A stretch of DNA of 64,000 nt from Methylosinus sp. H3A (lineage in GTDB: Bacteria; Pseudomonadota; Alphaproteobacteria; Rhizobiales; Beijerinckiaceae): NCBI RefSeq assembly GCF_015709455.1, contig NZ_JADNQW010000005.1, positions 3,616,001 through 3,680,000 of the forward strand, written 5' to 3'. The translations under genes and the position numbers were made by a program. The notes below the pieces were generated by a model. That model did no database searches, was not told the origin of the DNA, and saw only the letters and a list, made by a program, of their open reading frames with translations. Below, one piece after another: positions 1 to 8,982 of this stretch; the stretch's first letter is position 1, and the number at the start of each line of letters is the position of its first letter.

Positions 1-311
1 CGGGCAAGGAGCAATTCGAAGCGGTGTCCGCGGCGGCGGCCGCCCTCACCAAGGGCTGGCAGACCATTGCGGCGGAGACGACCGACTATTCGAAGAAGTC
101 CTTCGAAAAGAGCCGCCTCCTCGCTGAAAAGCTGATCGGTGTCAAGAAGATCGACGAAGCCATCCAATTGCAGTCGGATTACGCCAAGGGCGCGTACGAG
201 GATTTCATCGCCGAGGCGACCAAGCTCGGCGAGCTCTATTCCAGCCTCGCCAAAGAGGCGTTCAAGCCGGTCGAAGCGGCGGCGACGAAAGTCTATTCCG
301 CGGGCGAGTGA
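1..311 (+). CDS. phasin family protein, 3' part
   Basis: The 5' end lies outside the window; the frame is open from base 3, so only about the last 102 residues are present. The sequence is alanine-, lysine- and glutamate-rich and reads as one amphipathic helical domain (AIQLQSDYAKGAYEDFIAEA, then KEAFKPVEAAATKVYSAGE), which is the pattern of the phasin_2 family that coats polyhydroxyalkanoate granules. A GTG at 24 could be taken for a start, but the fold clearly extends upstream. It is followed by a strong terminator at 348-379, so it closes its transcript. Family assignment is confident; which phasin paralogue it is cannot be said. Confidence 0.85.
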   Translation, partial: GKEQFEAVSAAAAALTKGWQTIAAETTDYSKKSFEKSRLLAEKLIGVKKIDEAIQLQSDYAKGAYEDFIAEATKLGELYSSLAKEAFKPVEAAATKVYSAGE

Positions 312-347
312 GCCGCCGGCTCGACGCGTCCTCGACCCTCGTCTCGG

Positions 348-379
348 AAAAGCCGGGCGGAATTTTCCGCCCGGCTTTT
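348..379 (+). terminator. rho-independent terminator of the phasin gene
   Basis: A perfect 13-bp stem (AAAAGCCGGGCGG at 348-360 with CCGCCCGGCTTTT at 367-379) and a 6-nt loop, ending in a T run followed by CGTTTGTT. It lies 37 nt after the phasin stop. This is the clearest intrinsic terminator in the window, and the A/T flanks make it usable in both directions. Confidence 0.85.
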
Positions 380-524
380 CGTTTGTTCGACCTCTGTGGC
401 GCCGCGGCAAAATCGCGAAGCCTGTGCGTAAAATCCGCGGGCGGCGACGAGCGCGTTGCGAATCCGGCCGCTGCGGCGCGATATGGCCGCCGGAGACCGG
501 GGGCGCGTGCGAGGAGGCGGCCAA

Positions 525-3500
525 ATGAGCGTGATCGACGAGGTCGGCTTCGTTCATCTGCATGTCCACACCGCCTTCTCGCTGCGCGAAGGCGCGCTGA
601 CGCTCACGCGGCTCATCGATCTGGCCCAGAAGGACCAGATGCCGGCGCTCGCCGTCACCGATACGGATAATCTCTTCGGCGCGCTGGAGTTTTCGGAAAA
701 GGCCGCCAAGGCCGGCGTCCAGCCGATCCCGGGCGTTCAGCTCACCATCGATTTCGGCGATGGGACGCAGAGCGCCGTGGGAGCTACGGATGGCCGCGGC
801 CATATCGTGCTCATCGCGCAGTCGGAACGCGGCTACGCCAATCTGATGCGACTCGCCTCGCGCGCCTATCTCGAGCCCGCGCTCGGCGAGGCCTCCCATG
901 TGTCGCTCGACAGTCTCGCGGCCAATTGCGAAGGGCTGATCGCGCTCACCGGCGGGGCCGAGGGCGGACTCGACGCTCAATTCGCGAAAGGCCGGCCGGA
1001 GCAGGCGCGCGCGCGGCTCGAGGCGCTGCTGCCCCTGTTCGACGGCCGCCTCTATGTCGAGATCCAGCGCCATGGCCTCGATCAGGAGCGGCGCGTCGAG
1101 CCGCAATTGCTCGATCTCGCCTATCGGCGCGGCCTGCCTCTCGTCGCGACCAACGAGCCGTTTTTCGCGACGGCGGCGGATTTCGAGGCGCATGACGCGC
1201 TGCTCTGCATCGCCGAGGGCACGGTGACGAGCGTCGCCGAGCGCCGGCGGCTCTCGCCGCAGCATTATTTCAAGACGCGCAAGGAGATGCGCGAGCTCTT
1301 CGCCGACCTCCGCGAGGCGACGGATTCGACGGTCGAGATCGCGCGCCGTTCGGCCTTCCGCCCGCTGACGCGCAAGCCCATCATGCCGCGCTTCATGCTG
1401 GACGGGGAAGGGGGCGGGGAATCCCTCGAGGACATAGAGGCGCGCGAATTGCGCCGGCAGGCGAAGGAAGGCCTCGAGGCGCGCCTCCTCGCGCAGCCGC
1501 CGGCTCCGGGGCAGACGCGCGAGACCTATGACGCGCGCCTCGAATTCGAGCTCGACACGATCGAGAAGATGCGCTTTCCGGGCTACTTCCTGATCGTCTC
1601 GGACTTCATCAAATATGCCAAATCGCAAGGGATTCCGGTCGGGCCGGGGCGCGGCTCGGGCGCGGGATCGCTGGTCGCCTATGCGCTGACCATCACCGAT
1701 CTCGATCCTCTGCGCTTCGGCCTCTTCTTCGAGCGCTTCCTCAATCCCGAACGCATGTCCATGCCGGATTTCGACATCGACTTCTGCCAGACGCGACGCG
1801 GCGAGGTCATCGATTATGTCCGCGAGCGCTATGGCGCCGAGAAAGTGGCGCAGATCATCACCTTCGGCTCATTTCTGGCCCGAGGCGTGCTGCGCAGCGT
1901 CGGCCGCGTGCTGGAAATGCCGCTCGGGCAGGTGGACAAGCTCGCCAAGCTGGTCCCGCAGAACCCCGCCAAGCCGGTGACTTTGGCCGAGGCCGTCGCC
2001 GGCGAGCAGAAATTGCGCGAGGCCATCGACGAGGATGGAAAGGTCGCCCGCCTGTTCAAGATCGCGGCGGCGCTCGAAGGGCTCTATTCCAACGCCTCGA
2101 CTCACGCTGCGGGCGTCGTTATCGGCGACAGGCCGCTCGACGCGCTGGTGCCGCTCTATCGCGATCCCAAATCCGATATGCCGGCCACCCAGTTCAATAT
2201 GAAATGGGTGGAGCCGGCCGGCCTCATCAAATTCGACTTCCTCGGCCTCAAGACGCTGACCGTGTTGGCGACCGCCGTCGATCTGGTGCGCCGGCGCGCG
2301 CCGGATTTCGATCTCGCCGCCATTCCGCTCGACGACGCCGAAACGTACGCGATGCTCGGGCGCGGCGAGACGGTGGGCGTGTTCCAGCTGGAAAGCGCTG
2401 GCATGCGCAAGGCGCTGGTCGAAATGCACGCCGACCATTTCGAGGACATCATCGCCCTGGTGGCGCTGTACCGGCCCGGCCCTATGGCCAATATCCCGAC
2501 CTATTGCGCCGTGAAGCTCGGCGATGAGGAGCCCGATTACATTCACCCCAAGATCGAGCACATCTTAAAGGAGACATTCGGCGTCATCATCTACCAAGAG
2601 CAGGTAATGCAGATCGCGCAGGTGCTCTCCGGCTATTCGCTGGGCGAGGCCGATCTGCTCCGCCGCGCCATGGGCAAGAAGATCAAGGCGGAGATGGACG
2701 CCCAGCGCGAGCGCTTCGTCACCGGCGCGGTGGAGCGCGGCCTCACGGCGCAAAAGGCCAGCGATATCTTCGACCTGCTGGCGAAATTCGCCGACTACGG
2801 CTTCAACAAGAGCCATGCGGCGGCCTATGCGCTGATCGCCTATCAGACGGCCTGGTTCAAGGCGCATTATCCGGTGGAGTTTTTGGCCGCGTCCATGACG
2901 CTGGACAAGGGCAACACCGACAAGCTGGCCGAATTCCGCAATGAGGCGCGGCGGCTCGGCATTGCGGTGGAGCCGCCTTCCATCCGCCGTTCGGGCGTCG
3001 ATTTCGACGTCGCGCCCGGCTCCGATGGCAATCTCGCCATTCGCTACGCGCTCTCCGCCGTGAAGGGCGTCGGCGAGGGGCAGGCGGAGTCCATTGTGCG
3101 GACGCGCGGCGCCGCGCCTTTCCGCAATCTCTCGGAGTTCGCGCGACGGATCAATCCGCGCGAGGTCAATAAGAAGGTATTGGAGAATCTCGCCTGCTGC
3201 GGCGCCTTCGACGAGCTGGACGCCGACCGCGCCCGCGTCGTCGGCGCGATCGAGACGATCCTCGCCTGCGCCAATCGCTGCGCCGAGGATCGGCAGGCCG
3301 GACAGAATGCGCTGTTCGGCGGCGCCGAGGCGGAGGAGGAGATCGTCCTGCCCAAGAGCCAGCCTTGGACCGCCTCGGAAAAGCTGAAGCGCGAATTCGA
3401 CGCCGCCGGCTTTTTCCTCTCCGGCCACCCGCTCGACTCCTATGCGGGCGTGCTCGGCCGGCTGCGCCTCACACGTTGGGCCGAGTTCACCGTCGCGGTG

Positions 3501-3992
3501 AAGCGCGGCGCGACCGCCGCGCGGCTCGCCGCCGTCGTGCTCGACCGCGCCGAGCGGCGGACCAAATCCGGGTCCAAAATGGGCGTGGTCCAGCTCTCGG
3601 ACGACAGCGGCCAATATGAGGCGATCCTGTTCCAGGAGGGGCTCAACCAATATCGCGACCTGCTCGAGAAGGGCGCGACAGTGCTGGTGACGCTCTCCGC
3701 CGCGCTGGAAGGCGAGGATGTGCGGGCACGCATCACCGAGGTTCAGCCGCTCGCCGCCGCGGCCGCGCGGGCGCAAAAGGGGCTGCGCATCTTTCTGCAG
3801 GACGCCGCGCCGCTCGACGCGCTGAAGTCGCGGCTGGCGACGCGGGGCGAGGGCGAGGTGTCGATCGTCGTGGCGCTGGAGCGCATGGCCAGCGAGGTGG
3901 AGATCAAACTGCCGGGCGGCTATTCCGTCTCGGCCGATGTCGCCGGGGCGCTGAAGACGATCCCCGGCGTCCTCGCCGTGGAGCATGTTTGA
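525..3992 (+). CDS. dnaE: DNA polymerase III subunit alpha
   Basis: Replicative polymerase catalytic subunit, 1155 residues, the usual DnaE1 length. The N-terminal PHP domain opens with HLHVH (residues 11-15). The Pol III palm carries PGRGSGAGSL and then MPDFDIDF with catalytic Asp417 and Asp419, and the third Asp571 sits in KFDFLGL. Helix-hairpin-helix and OB-fold segments follow (KMGVVQLSDDSGQYEAILF). The ATG at 525 was preferred to in-frame starts from 456 because it follows GAGGAGG and begins directly with the conserved N-terminus. It is transcribed alone after the phasin terminator; the next gene on this strand is 214 nt away. Confidence 0.97.
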   Translation: MSVIDEVGFVHLHVHTAFSLREGALTLTRLIDLAQKDQMPALAVTDTDNLFGALEFSEKAAKAGVQPIPGVQLTIDFGDGTQSAVGATDGRGHIVLIAQSERGYANLMRLASRAYLEPALGEASHVSLDSLAANCEGLIALTGGAEGGLDAQFAKGRPEQARARLEALLPLFDGRLYVEIQRHGLDQERRVEPQLLDLAYRRGLPLVATNEPFFATAADFEAHDALLCIAEGTVTSVAERRRLSPQHYFKTRKEMRELFADLREATDSTVEIARRSAFRPLTRKPIMPRFMLDGEGGGESLEDIEARELRRQAKEGLEARLLAQPPAPGQTRETYDARLEFELDTIEKMRFPGYFLIVSDFIKYAKSQGIPVGPGRGSGAGSLVAYALTITDLDPLRFGLFFERFLNPERMSMPDFDIDFCQTRRGEVIDYVRERYGAEKVAQIITFGSFLARGVLRSVGRVLEMPLGQVDKLAKLVPQNPAKPVTLAEAVAGEQKLREAIDEDGKVARLFKIAAALEGLYSNASTHAAGVVIGDRPLDALVPLYRDPKSDMPATQFNMKWVEPAGLIKFDFLGLKTLTVLATAVDLVRRRAPDFDLAAIPLDDAETYAMLGRGETVGVFQLESAGMRKALVEMHADHFEDIIALVALYRPGPMANIPTYCAVKLGDEEPDYIHPKIEHILKETFGVIIYQEQVMQIAQVLSGYSLGEADLLRRAMGKKIKAEMDAQRERFVTGAVERGLTAQKASDIFDLLAKFADYGFNKSHAAAYALIAYQTAWFKAHYPVEFLAASMTLDKGNTDKLAEFRNEARRLGIAVEPPSIRRSGVDFDVAPGSDGNLAIRYALSAVKGVGEGQAESIVRTRGAAPFRNLSEFARRINPREVNKKVLENLACCGAFDELDADRARVVGAIETILACANRCAEDRQAGQNALFGGAEAEEEIVLPKSQPWTASEKLKREFDAAGFFLSGHPLDSYAGVLGRLRLTRWAEFTVAVKRGATAARLAAVVLDRAERRTKSGSKMGVVQLSDDSGQYEAILFQEGLNQYRDLLEKGATVLVTLSAALEGEDVRARITEVQPLAAAAARAQKGLRIFLQDAAPLDALKSRLATRGEGEVSIVVALERMASEVEIKLPGGYSVSADVAGALKTIPGVLAVEHV

Positions 3993-4020
3993 CGTCCCGC
4001 TCGGGAGGCCAGAGCTTTGC

Positions 4021-4066
4021 TCATTACATTAGGTAATGATGCCGAGTTATTGAAAATACGTAATAA
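4021..4066. promoter_or_regulatory. two adjacent AT-rich inverted repeats
   Basis: In the 214-nt gap after dnaE the sequence turns AT-rich. TCATTACATTAGGTAATGA (4021-4039) is a perfect 7-bp inverted repeat with a 5-nt spacer. TTATT at 4047-4051 pairs with AATAA at 4062-4066. No T tract follows, so they are not obvious terminators. They may be operator half-sites for the gene at 4207. No specific regulator is recognised. Confidence 0.4.
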
Positions 4067-4206
4067 GTCTCTTCACCTGAGATGATGCTTCAACATGCCT
4101 TTTCGCGTCCTGCGACGCTGCGCCTCTTCTGGCGCGCGGGCGACGCGCCTATCTTAGAAGCCAATCGCCGCGACGGGCGGCGCTCGCTCCGATCGAGGAG
4201 GCGGGA

Positions 4207-4548
4207 ATGGAAGAGGCCATCGGTTTTCTCGGAAGGCCAGACGCGGGTTTCCTGCCGCTCATCGTCATTGGCGCTCTGGTCGGCTGGCTGGTCGGAGCGC
4301 TCCTGTGGGGGACAAACTCGCTCTTTGCCGATATGGCGATCGGCGTCGCCGGGGCATGGCTCGGGGCGAAATTCGCCGATCTCGGCGGGCTCGCCGCCGA
4401 GGGCTCGATCGGCCATTTCCTCGCCGGCCTCCTCGGGTCCATAATCATCGTCTCCCTCTGGGCCCGAGTCGACGGCGAGAACCGTCGTCACGGCTTCGGA
4501 CCGCAGCCTCGCGCGCCCGTCCCGCCGGGCGAAAGACCGAGGCGTTAG
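4207..4548 (+). CDS. small membrane protein, GlsB/YeaQ/YmgE-like
   Basis: 113 residues with three hydrophobic, glycine-rich segments (about 17-35 [20 protein letters not shown], 40-58, 68-85) and a polar C-terminal tail ending in PPGERPRR. Size, Gly-rich helices and the GxxxG spacing match the transglycosylase-associated GlsB/YeaQ/YmgE family of inner-membrane stress proteins, whose biochemical role is unknown. GAGGAGGCGGGA lies just upstream of the ATG. lipA starts 8 nt after its stop, so the two may be co-transcribed. The family call is by pattern only. Confidence 0.65.
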   Translation: MEEAIGFLGRPDAGFLPLIVIGALVGWLVGALLWGTNSLFADMAIGVAGAWLGAKFADLGGLAAEGSIGHFLAGLLGSIIIVSLWARVDGENRRHGFGPQPRAPVPPGERPRR

Positions 4549-4556
4549 GCATTGCC

Positions 4557-5534
4557 ATGACCGTTCTGCTCGATCTCCTCCATGACGACCCGCGCAAGCG
4601 CGACGCGGCCGCCGCCGCGCGCCATCCGGAAAAAGCGCATCGGCCGGACACGCCCGTCGTGCGCAAGCCGGATTGGATCCGCGTCAAGGCGCCGGGCTCG
4701 GCGGCCTGGCGCGAGACCGGGGAGATATTGCGCGGCGGCGGACTCTCGACCGTTTGTCAGGAGGCCTCCTGTCCCAATATCGGCGAGTGCTGGGAGCAAA
4801 AGCACGCGACCTTCCTCGTCATGGGGTCGGTTTGCACGCGCGCCTGCGCCTTCTGCAATGTGGCGACCGGCCTGCCGGCGGCGCTCGACCCGACCGAGCC
4901 GGAGAGGGTCGCGGAGGCGACGGCCAAGCTCGGCCTCTCCCATGTCGTCGTCACCTCGGTCGACCGCGATGATCTCGACGATGGCGGCGCCGCGCATATC
5001 GCCGAGACGATCCGCGCCATACGCGCCGCCTGTCCGACGACGACGATCGAGGTGCTGACGCCGGATTTCCTGCGCAAGGACGGCGCGCTGGAAAAAGTCG
5101 TCGCCGCGCGGCCGGATGTGTTCAACCATAATCTCGAGACCGTGCCGTCGCTCTATGTGACGGTGCGGCCGGGCGCCCGCTATTTCCACTCGCTGCGCCT
5201 GCTGCAGCGGGTCAAGGAGCTCAATTCCACGATCTTCACCAAATCCGGCCTGATGGTCGGGCTCGGCGAGGGGCGGAACGAGATTCTCCAGGTGATGGAC
5301 GATCTGCGTGTGGCCGATGTGGATTTCCTCACCATCGGTCAATATCTGCAACCGACCCGCAAGCACCATGAGGTCGCGCGTTTCGTGACGCCGCAGGAGT
5401 TCGAGGCCTTCACGACGATCGCCTACGCCAAGGGCTTTTCGATGGTGTCATCCTCGCCGCTCACCCGCTCCTCGCACCATGCCGGCGCAGATTTCGAGAG
5501 GCTGCGGGCAAAACGGCTCGGCGCGTCTCGATGA
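4557..5534 (+). CDS. lipA: lipoyl synthase
   Basis: Radical-SAM enzyme that inserts two sulfurs into protein-bound octanoyl groups to form the lipoyl cofactor. 325 residues. The auxiliary cluster motif CX4CX5C is Cys67, Cys72 and Cys78. The radical-SAM motif CX3CX2C is Cys93, Cys97 and Cys100 ([15 protein letters not shown]). The conserved C-terminal SSSPLTRSS, which supplies the serine ligand, is also present. The ATG at 4557 was chosen because the protein then begins like its family; no strong ribosome site is visible. Its last 74 nt overlap the convergent DUF488 gene. The adjacent START-domain gene is a common neighbour in alphaproteobacteria. Confidence 0.97.
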   Translation: MTVLLDLLHDDPRKRDAAAAARHPEKAHRPDTPVVRKPDWIRVKAPGSAAWRETGEILRGGGLSTVCQEASCPNIGECWEQKHATFLVMGSVCTRACAFCNVATGLPAALDPTEPERVAEATAKLGLSHVVVTSVDRDDLDDGGAAHIAETIRAIRAACPTTTIEVLTPDFLRKDGALEKVVAARPDVFNHNLETVPSLYVTVRPGARYFHSLRLLQRVKELNSTIFTKSGLMVGLGEGRNEILQVMDDLRVADVDFLTIGQYLQPTRKHHEVARFVTPQEFEAFTTIAYAKGFSMVSSSPLTRSSHHAGADFERLRAKRLGASR

Positions 5535-5865
5535 TCTCCTTCAGCGCGGCGGCGTTGTTCATCGCCGGCGCGCGGGAGGCGAAAACGAGCGTCACCACCT
5601 TGCCGCGGCCGAGCGCGCGCAGGCGCTTCAGCTCCTCCGGGCAGGCCTCGCGCAGCTCGCGCGCATAGCGGGCCTTGAACTCCCGCCAGCGCTGCGGCGA
5701 ATGCGCGTACCAGCGCCGCAGCCCGTCGCTCGGCGCGACGCGGCGATCCCATTCGTCCAGCTCGGCTTTCGCTTTGGCGAGGCCGCGGGGCCACAGGCGA
5801 TCGACGAGGATGCGCTTGCCGTCCTCGGCGCTCGCCGGCTCATAAGCGCGCTTGATCTTGAACAT
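5461..5865 (-). CDS. DUF488 domain protein
   Basis: 134 residues. The start ATG at 5865 follows GAGG and gives [20 protein letters not shown], the typical DUF488 N-terminus, followed by VDRLWPRG, and later [20 protein letters not shown], which corresponds to the usual C-terminal end of the domain. The molecular function of DUF488 is not established. The final 22 or so residues ([20 protein letters not shown]) lie beyond the normal domain end and are encoded antisense to the 3' end of lipA, so they look like a read-through tail. Convergent with lipA and divergent from the START gene. Confidence 0.85.
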   Translation of the reverse strand: MFKIKRAYEPASAEDGKRILVDRLWPRGLAKAKAELDEWDRRVAPSDGLRRWYAHSPQRWREFKARYARELREACPEELKRLRALGRGKVVTLVFASRAPAMNNAAALKEIIETRRAVLPAASRNLRRHGARSG

Positions 5866-5981
5866 GTTTTTCCTCAGGGTCGAAGGCCCCCGGGGAGCGC
5901 AGATAGGGCGGGAAGGGCTCGCGTCGCGCGGGCGAAAAGGCGGTTTTCCGGTCTTCCGCAATAGTGGTAATAGCTTCGCCC

Positions 5982-6452
5982 ATGAAGAGCTTCCGCAACC
6001 GCCGCCGCGTGAACTTCCGCGCCGACGACATGTTCGCCCTGGTCAAGGACGTCGAATCCTATCCGAAATTCGTGCCCCTCTGCGAGGCGCTGCGTGTGCG
6101 TCGCCGCAGCACGACGGAGGACGGCGTGGAGGTGATCCTCGCCGAGATGCAGGTGGGCTTCAAAGCGGTCTGCGAGCGCTTCGCCAGCCGCGTCACCTGC
6201 GATCCGAACAAGCGCGAGATCCTCGTCGAATATGTCGACGGCCCGTTCAAAAAGCTCGAGAACCGCTGGACCTTCACCGACGAGCCCGCGGGGCCGGACG
6301 GCGCGCCGCGCTCGGTCGTCGATTTCTACATCAATTACGAATTCCGCAGCCGGACGCTCGGGCTCGTCATGGGGGCGATGTTCGACTCCGCCTTCCACAA
6401 ATATTCGGACGCTTTCGTGAAGCGCGCCGGCGAGGTCTACGGCCGCCGCTGA
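5982..6452 (+). CDS. COQ10/RatA-like START domain protein
   Basis: 156 residues, a single polyketide-cyclase/START domain: MKSFRNRRRVNFRADDMFAL, VKDVESYPKFVPLC, and VDFYINYEFRSRTLGLVMGA. Mitochondrial COQ10 homologues bind ubiquinone and support respiration; the E. coli RatA name refers to the same fold and need not imply a toxin here. The ATG at 5982 is preferred over a GTG at 5964 because it matches family N-termini. The 3' end overlaps cinA by 16 nt, tail to tail. Confidence 0.9.
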   Translation: MKSFRNRRRVNFRADDMFALVKDVESYPKFVPLCEALRVRRRSTTEDGVEVILAEMQVGFKAVCERFASRVTCDPNKREILVEYVDGPFKKLENRWTFTDEPAGPDGAPRSVVDFYINYEFRSRTLGLVMGAMFDSAFHKYSDAFVKRAGEVYGRR

Positions 6453-6937
6453 GCGGCCGCGATCATCAGCTCCAGCGCCTGGACGACCGAGGCCTCGCGG
6501 ATCGCCTCGCGCGTGCCAGGACCAAAGCGACGCTCGACATGCTCGACGCCGAAGCCCTTGCGCAGACAGGCGAAATGGACGAGCCCGACGGGCTTTTCCT
6601 CACTGCCGCCGCCGGGGCCGGCTATCCCTGTGATCGAGACGGCGATATCGGCGAAGGAGCGTTCGGCGGCGCCATTGGCCATGGCCCGCGCCGTCTCGGC
6701 GCTGACTGCGCCATAGCGCTCTAGGATATCATGCGGCACGCCGAGCATCTCTTCCTTGGCGGCGTTGGAATAGGTGACGAAGCCGCGGTCGAAGGCGTCC
6801 GAGGAGCCGGCGACCTCTGTGATCGCCCCGGCGACGAGCCCGCCGGTGCAGGATTCCGCAGTCGTGAGGCGAAGGCTTTGTGCGCGGCAGAGGTCGAGCA
6901 GCCTCGTGGCGAGGACGACAATATCGGGAGCGGACAT
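6437..6937 (-). CDS. pncC: CinA family nicotinamide-nucleotide amidohydrolase
   Basis: 166 residues, a stand-alone CinA C-terminal domain that deamidates nicotinamide mononucleotide in NAD salvage. Family signatures are LTTAESCTGGLVAGAITEVA near residue 25, GFVTYSNAAKEEMLGV, AVSITGIAGPGGGSEEKPVG and the C-terminal helix EASVVQALELM. The N-terminal molybdopterin-like domain of full CinA is absent, as in most short proteobacterial versions. In this genome context it sits next to the START gene; ispDF follows on the same strand after the chemoreceptor. Confidence 0.92.
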   Translation of the reverse strand: MSAPDIVVLATRLLDLCRAQSLRLTTAESCTGGLVAGAITEVAGSSDAFDRGFVTYSNAAKEEMLGVPHDILERYGAVSAETARAMANGAAERSFADIAVSITGIAGPGGGSEEKPVGLVHFACLRKGFGVEHVERRFGPGTREAIREASVVQALELMIAAAQRRP

Positions 6938-7008
6938 GGCGTCTGTCGATCTCGGAGCGGGTCGAATGGAAGCATAGTGCGGCTCCCCGCTCCGTCAAAG
7001 CGCCGCAG

Positions 7009-8814
7009 TCATGCGGCGCGCGCGGGATGCGCTTCGACGATCTGCAATCGCTGAACCTGCTCGATCAGCTCTTGCGTGCGATCCGCCAGCGCGGCGCTGA
7101 CGCTGGAGGATTGGGCGGCCATTGCGGCGTTCTCGCGCGTCGCCTGGTCGATACGCCCGATCGTCGCGCAAATGTCGCCGAGACTGGTCGATTGCTCCTT
7201 GGCCGCCGCGGTGATCTCTGCGACCAGCACATTGGTCGCCGCCGTCAGCTGGACGAGCCCGGTCAGCGTGCCGCTCGTCTCCTTGACCAGAGCGACGCCG
7301 CGTTCGACCTGCGTCTGCGAATTGGAAACCAGCCGACGGATCGCCTTGGCCGCCTCCAGCGCGCGCTGGGCGAGCGCGCGCACTTCCGAGGCGACGACCG
7401 CAAAGCCGCGACCCGCCTCGCCGCTGCGCGCCGCCTCGACGCCGGCGTTCAAAGCCAGAAGATTGGTCTGAAAGGCGATTTCGTCGATGAGATCGACGAT
7501 TTGACCGATCTGGCCGGAGGAGGCTTCGATGGCGTTCATCGCCGCGATCGTTTCCTGCAGCACGCGGCCGCCCTTCTGCGCGCCGTCGCTCGCGCGCGTC
7601 ACGAGATCGCGCGCCTCGGCGGTGGTTTCGGCGGTGCGCCTGATCGCATCGGACGAGTGGCCGAGGTCGGCGGCGGCCTTTTCGAGGTCCAGCGCCTGCT
7701 TTTCGCTGCGCTCGGCCAGATGATCCGCCACGCGGGCCCCTTCCGTCGTCCTGTCGAGAACGGCCTGGGAGTTCTTGGCGACCGCAGCCATAGCGCGCCG
7801 CAGCTTTTCGACGGCGAGATTGAAGTCGGCACGCAGCGGCTCGTATTGCGGCGCGAAGGGCTTTGCGAGCCGGGAGGTGAAGTCGCCGCCCGAGAGCCTC
7901 TCGAGCCCATGCGCCAGCGCGGCGACGACCTGCGCCTGCTCATCGGCCGCGCGGCGGCGCTCGGCGTCGCTCGCTTCGCGCAGCTCTGCCGCCAGACGAC
8001 GTTGCGCCTCGGCCTCTCGCTCCAACCGGCGCTTTTCCTGCGCCGCCGCCTCGAAAGCGCGTAGCGCCCGCGCCATGTCGCCGATCTCGTCGCGCTGCTC
8101 GACGAAGGGGATATTCTCGTCGAACTCCTCTTTCGAGGCGCGCTTCAACGCCAGCGCGATCGTCGAGAGCGGTCTGCGGATCTGCGTCGCGACGATCCAG
8201 AGCGCGACGATTATGGCGAACGCCGTCGCCGTGGTCGGGACAGCCAGCGTCAACGCCTCGTCTCTGCGTCGGCGGACGTCCTCCGCGCGACGTTCGGTCG
8301 AGAGCCGCTCGAGCGTCTCGCGCACGAAGGCGTCCATCTCCGCGATCATGCGCTCGCGATTGGCGATCGTCGCCTCGTCATTCGCCTGAACCAACGCAGC
8401 CTTGGGGGAGATCGTCAGGCCGAACTCGATCGTATCGTTCTGATAGGCGATGAATTCGCGTATCGCGAGCGAGAGCCTCGTCTTCTGCTGCTCCGACATG
8501 CGATCGCCGGCGCGAGGCAAGAGCGCATCGGTCGATTCGCGCAGCCGGTCGAGCGCCTGTCGCAAGATCACCAGCTTTCGCTGGACATCGTTCTTGTCGT
8601 CCGACGAAAACACCGAATTGGCGAGGATCGCCACATGCTGCACGGATTGGGCGAGGCCGCGCACCTCGAGGACGAAATCATAGGCCGCCTCGATCTCATC
8701 CGTCTGCCGCGCGTGGAGACGCGATTGCCAGAAGGCGAAAACGGAGAGGCAGAGGGCGACAGCCCCGAGCAGCGCGACGACGCCGCCGAGTTTATGTGCG
8801 ATGCTCGATTTCAT
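7009..8814 (-). CDS. methyl-accepting chemotaxis protein
   Basis: About 601 residues from the ATG at 8814; a further in-frame ATG at 8853 adds 13 basic/polar residues and cannot be excluded, since neither has a clear ribosome site. TM1 is near residues 10-28 (VVALLGAVALCLSVFAFW), followed by a helical sensor region of about 150 residues, TM2 (TATAFAIIVALWIVATQI), HAMP segments, a coiled coil and the MCP signalling hairpin tip EIAFQTNLLALNAGVEAARS. There is no CheR/CheB pentapeptide tail (ends HPARAA). No other che gene is nearby, so it is an orphan receptor of unknown ligand. Confidence 0.92.
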   Translation of the reverse strand: MKSSIAHKLGGVVALLGAVALCLSVFAFWQSRLHARQTDEIEAAYDFVLEVRGLAQSVQHVAILANSVFSSDDKNDVQRKLVILRQALDRLRESTDALLPRAGDRMSEQQKTRLSLAIREFIAYQNDTIEFGLTISPKAALVQANDEATIANRERMIAEMDAFVRETLERLSTERRAEDVRRRRDEALTLAVPTTATAFAIIVALWIVATQIRRPLSTIALALKRASKEEFDENIPFVEQRDEIGDMARALRAFEAAAQEKRRLEREAEAQRRLAAELREASDAERRRAADEQAQVVAALAHGLERLSGGDFTSRLAKPFAPQYEPLRADFNLAVEKLRRAMAAVAKNSQAVLDRTTEGARVADHLAERSEKQALDLEKAAADLGHSSDAIRRTAETTAEARDLVTRASDGAQKGGRVLQETIAAMNAIEASSGQIGQIVDLIDEIAFQTNLLALNAGVEAARSGEAGRGFAVVASEVRALAQRALEAAKAIRRLVSNSQTQVERGVALVKETSGTLTGLVQLTAATNVLVAEITAAAKEQSTSLGDICATIGRIDQATRENAAMAAQSSSVSAALADRTQELIEQVQRLQIVEAHPARAA

Positions 8815-8982
8815 TTGATTGAAAGCCGTGTGGAGGAAGCGACGCGCGAACATGCACAGGGTCGCGTTTCGAAACGGCTAACGTCGCGGTCGATAAGGCA
8901 TTATTTTTTATGACGGATTTGTGAATGGCCGATGGCCGCGGGCGGATGAGGCCGCCTGCGGACCCGCTTTTTTGAATTGTGC

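Noticed and set aside
1869..3986. Two long minus-strand open frames opposite dnaE
   Set aside because: Antisense shadows of a certain gene, rich in Arg/Gly/His, no motif and no ribosome site.
5982..6452. The START protein as a ribosome-associated toxin with a neighbouring antitoxin
   Set aside because: The RatA name is inherited from E. coli. The sequence is the COQ10 type and no antitoxin-like partner gene is adjacent.
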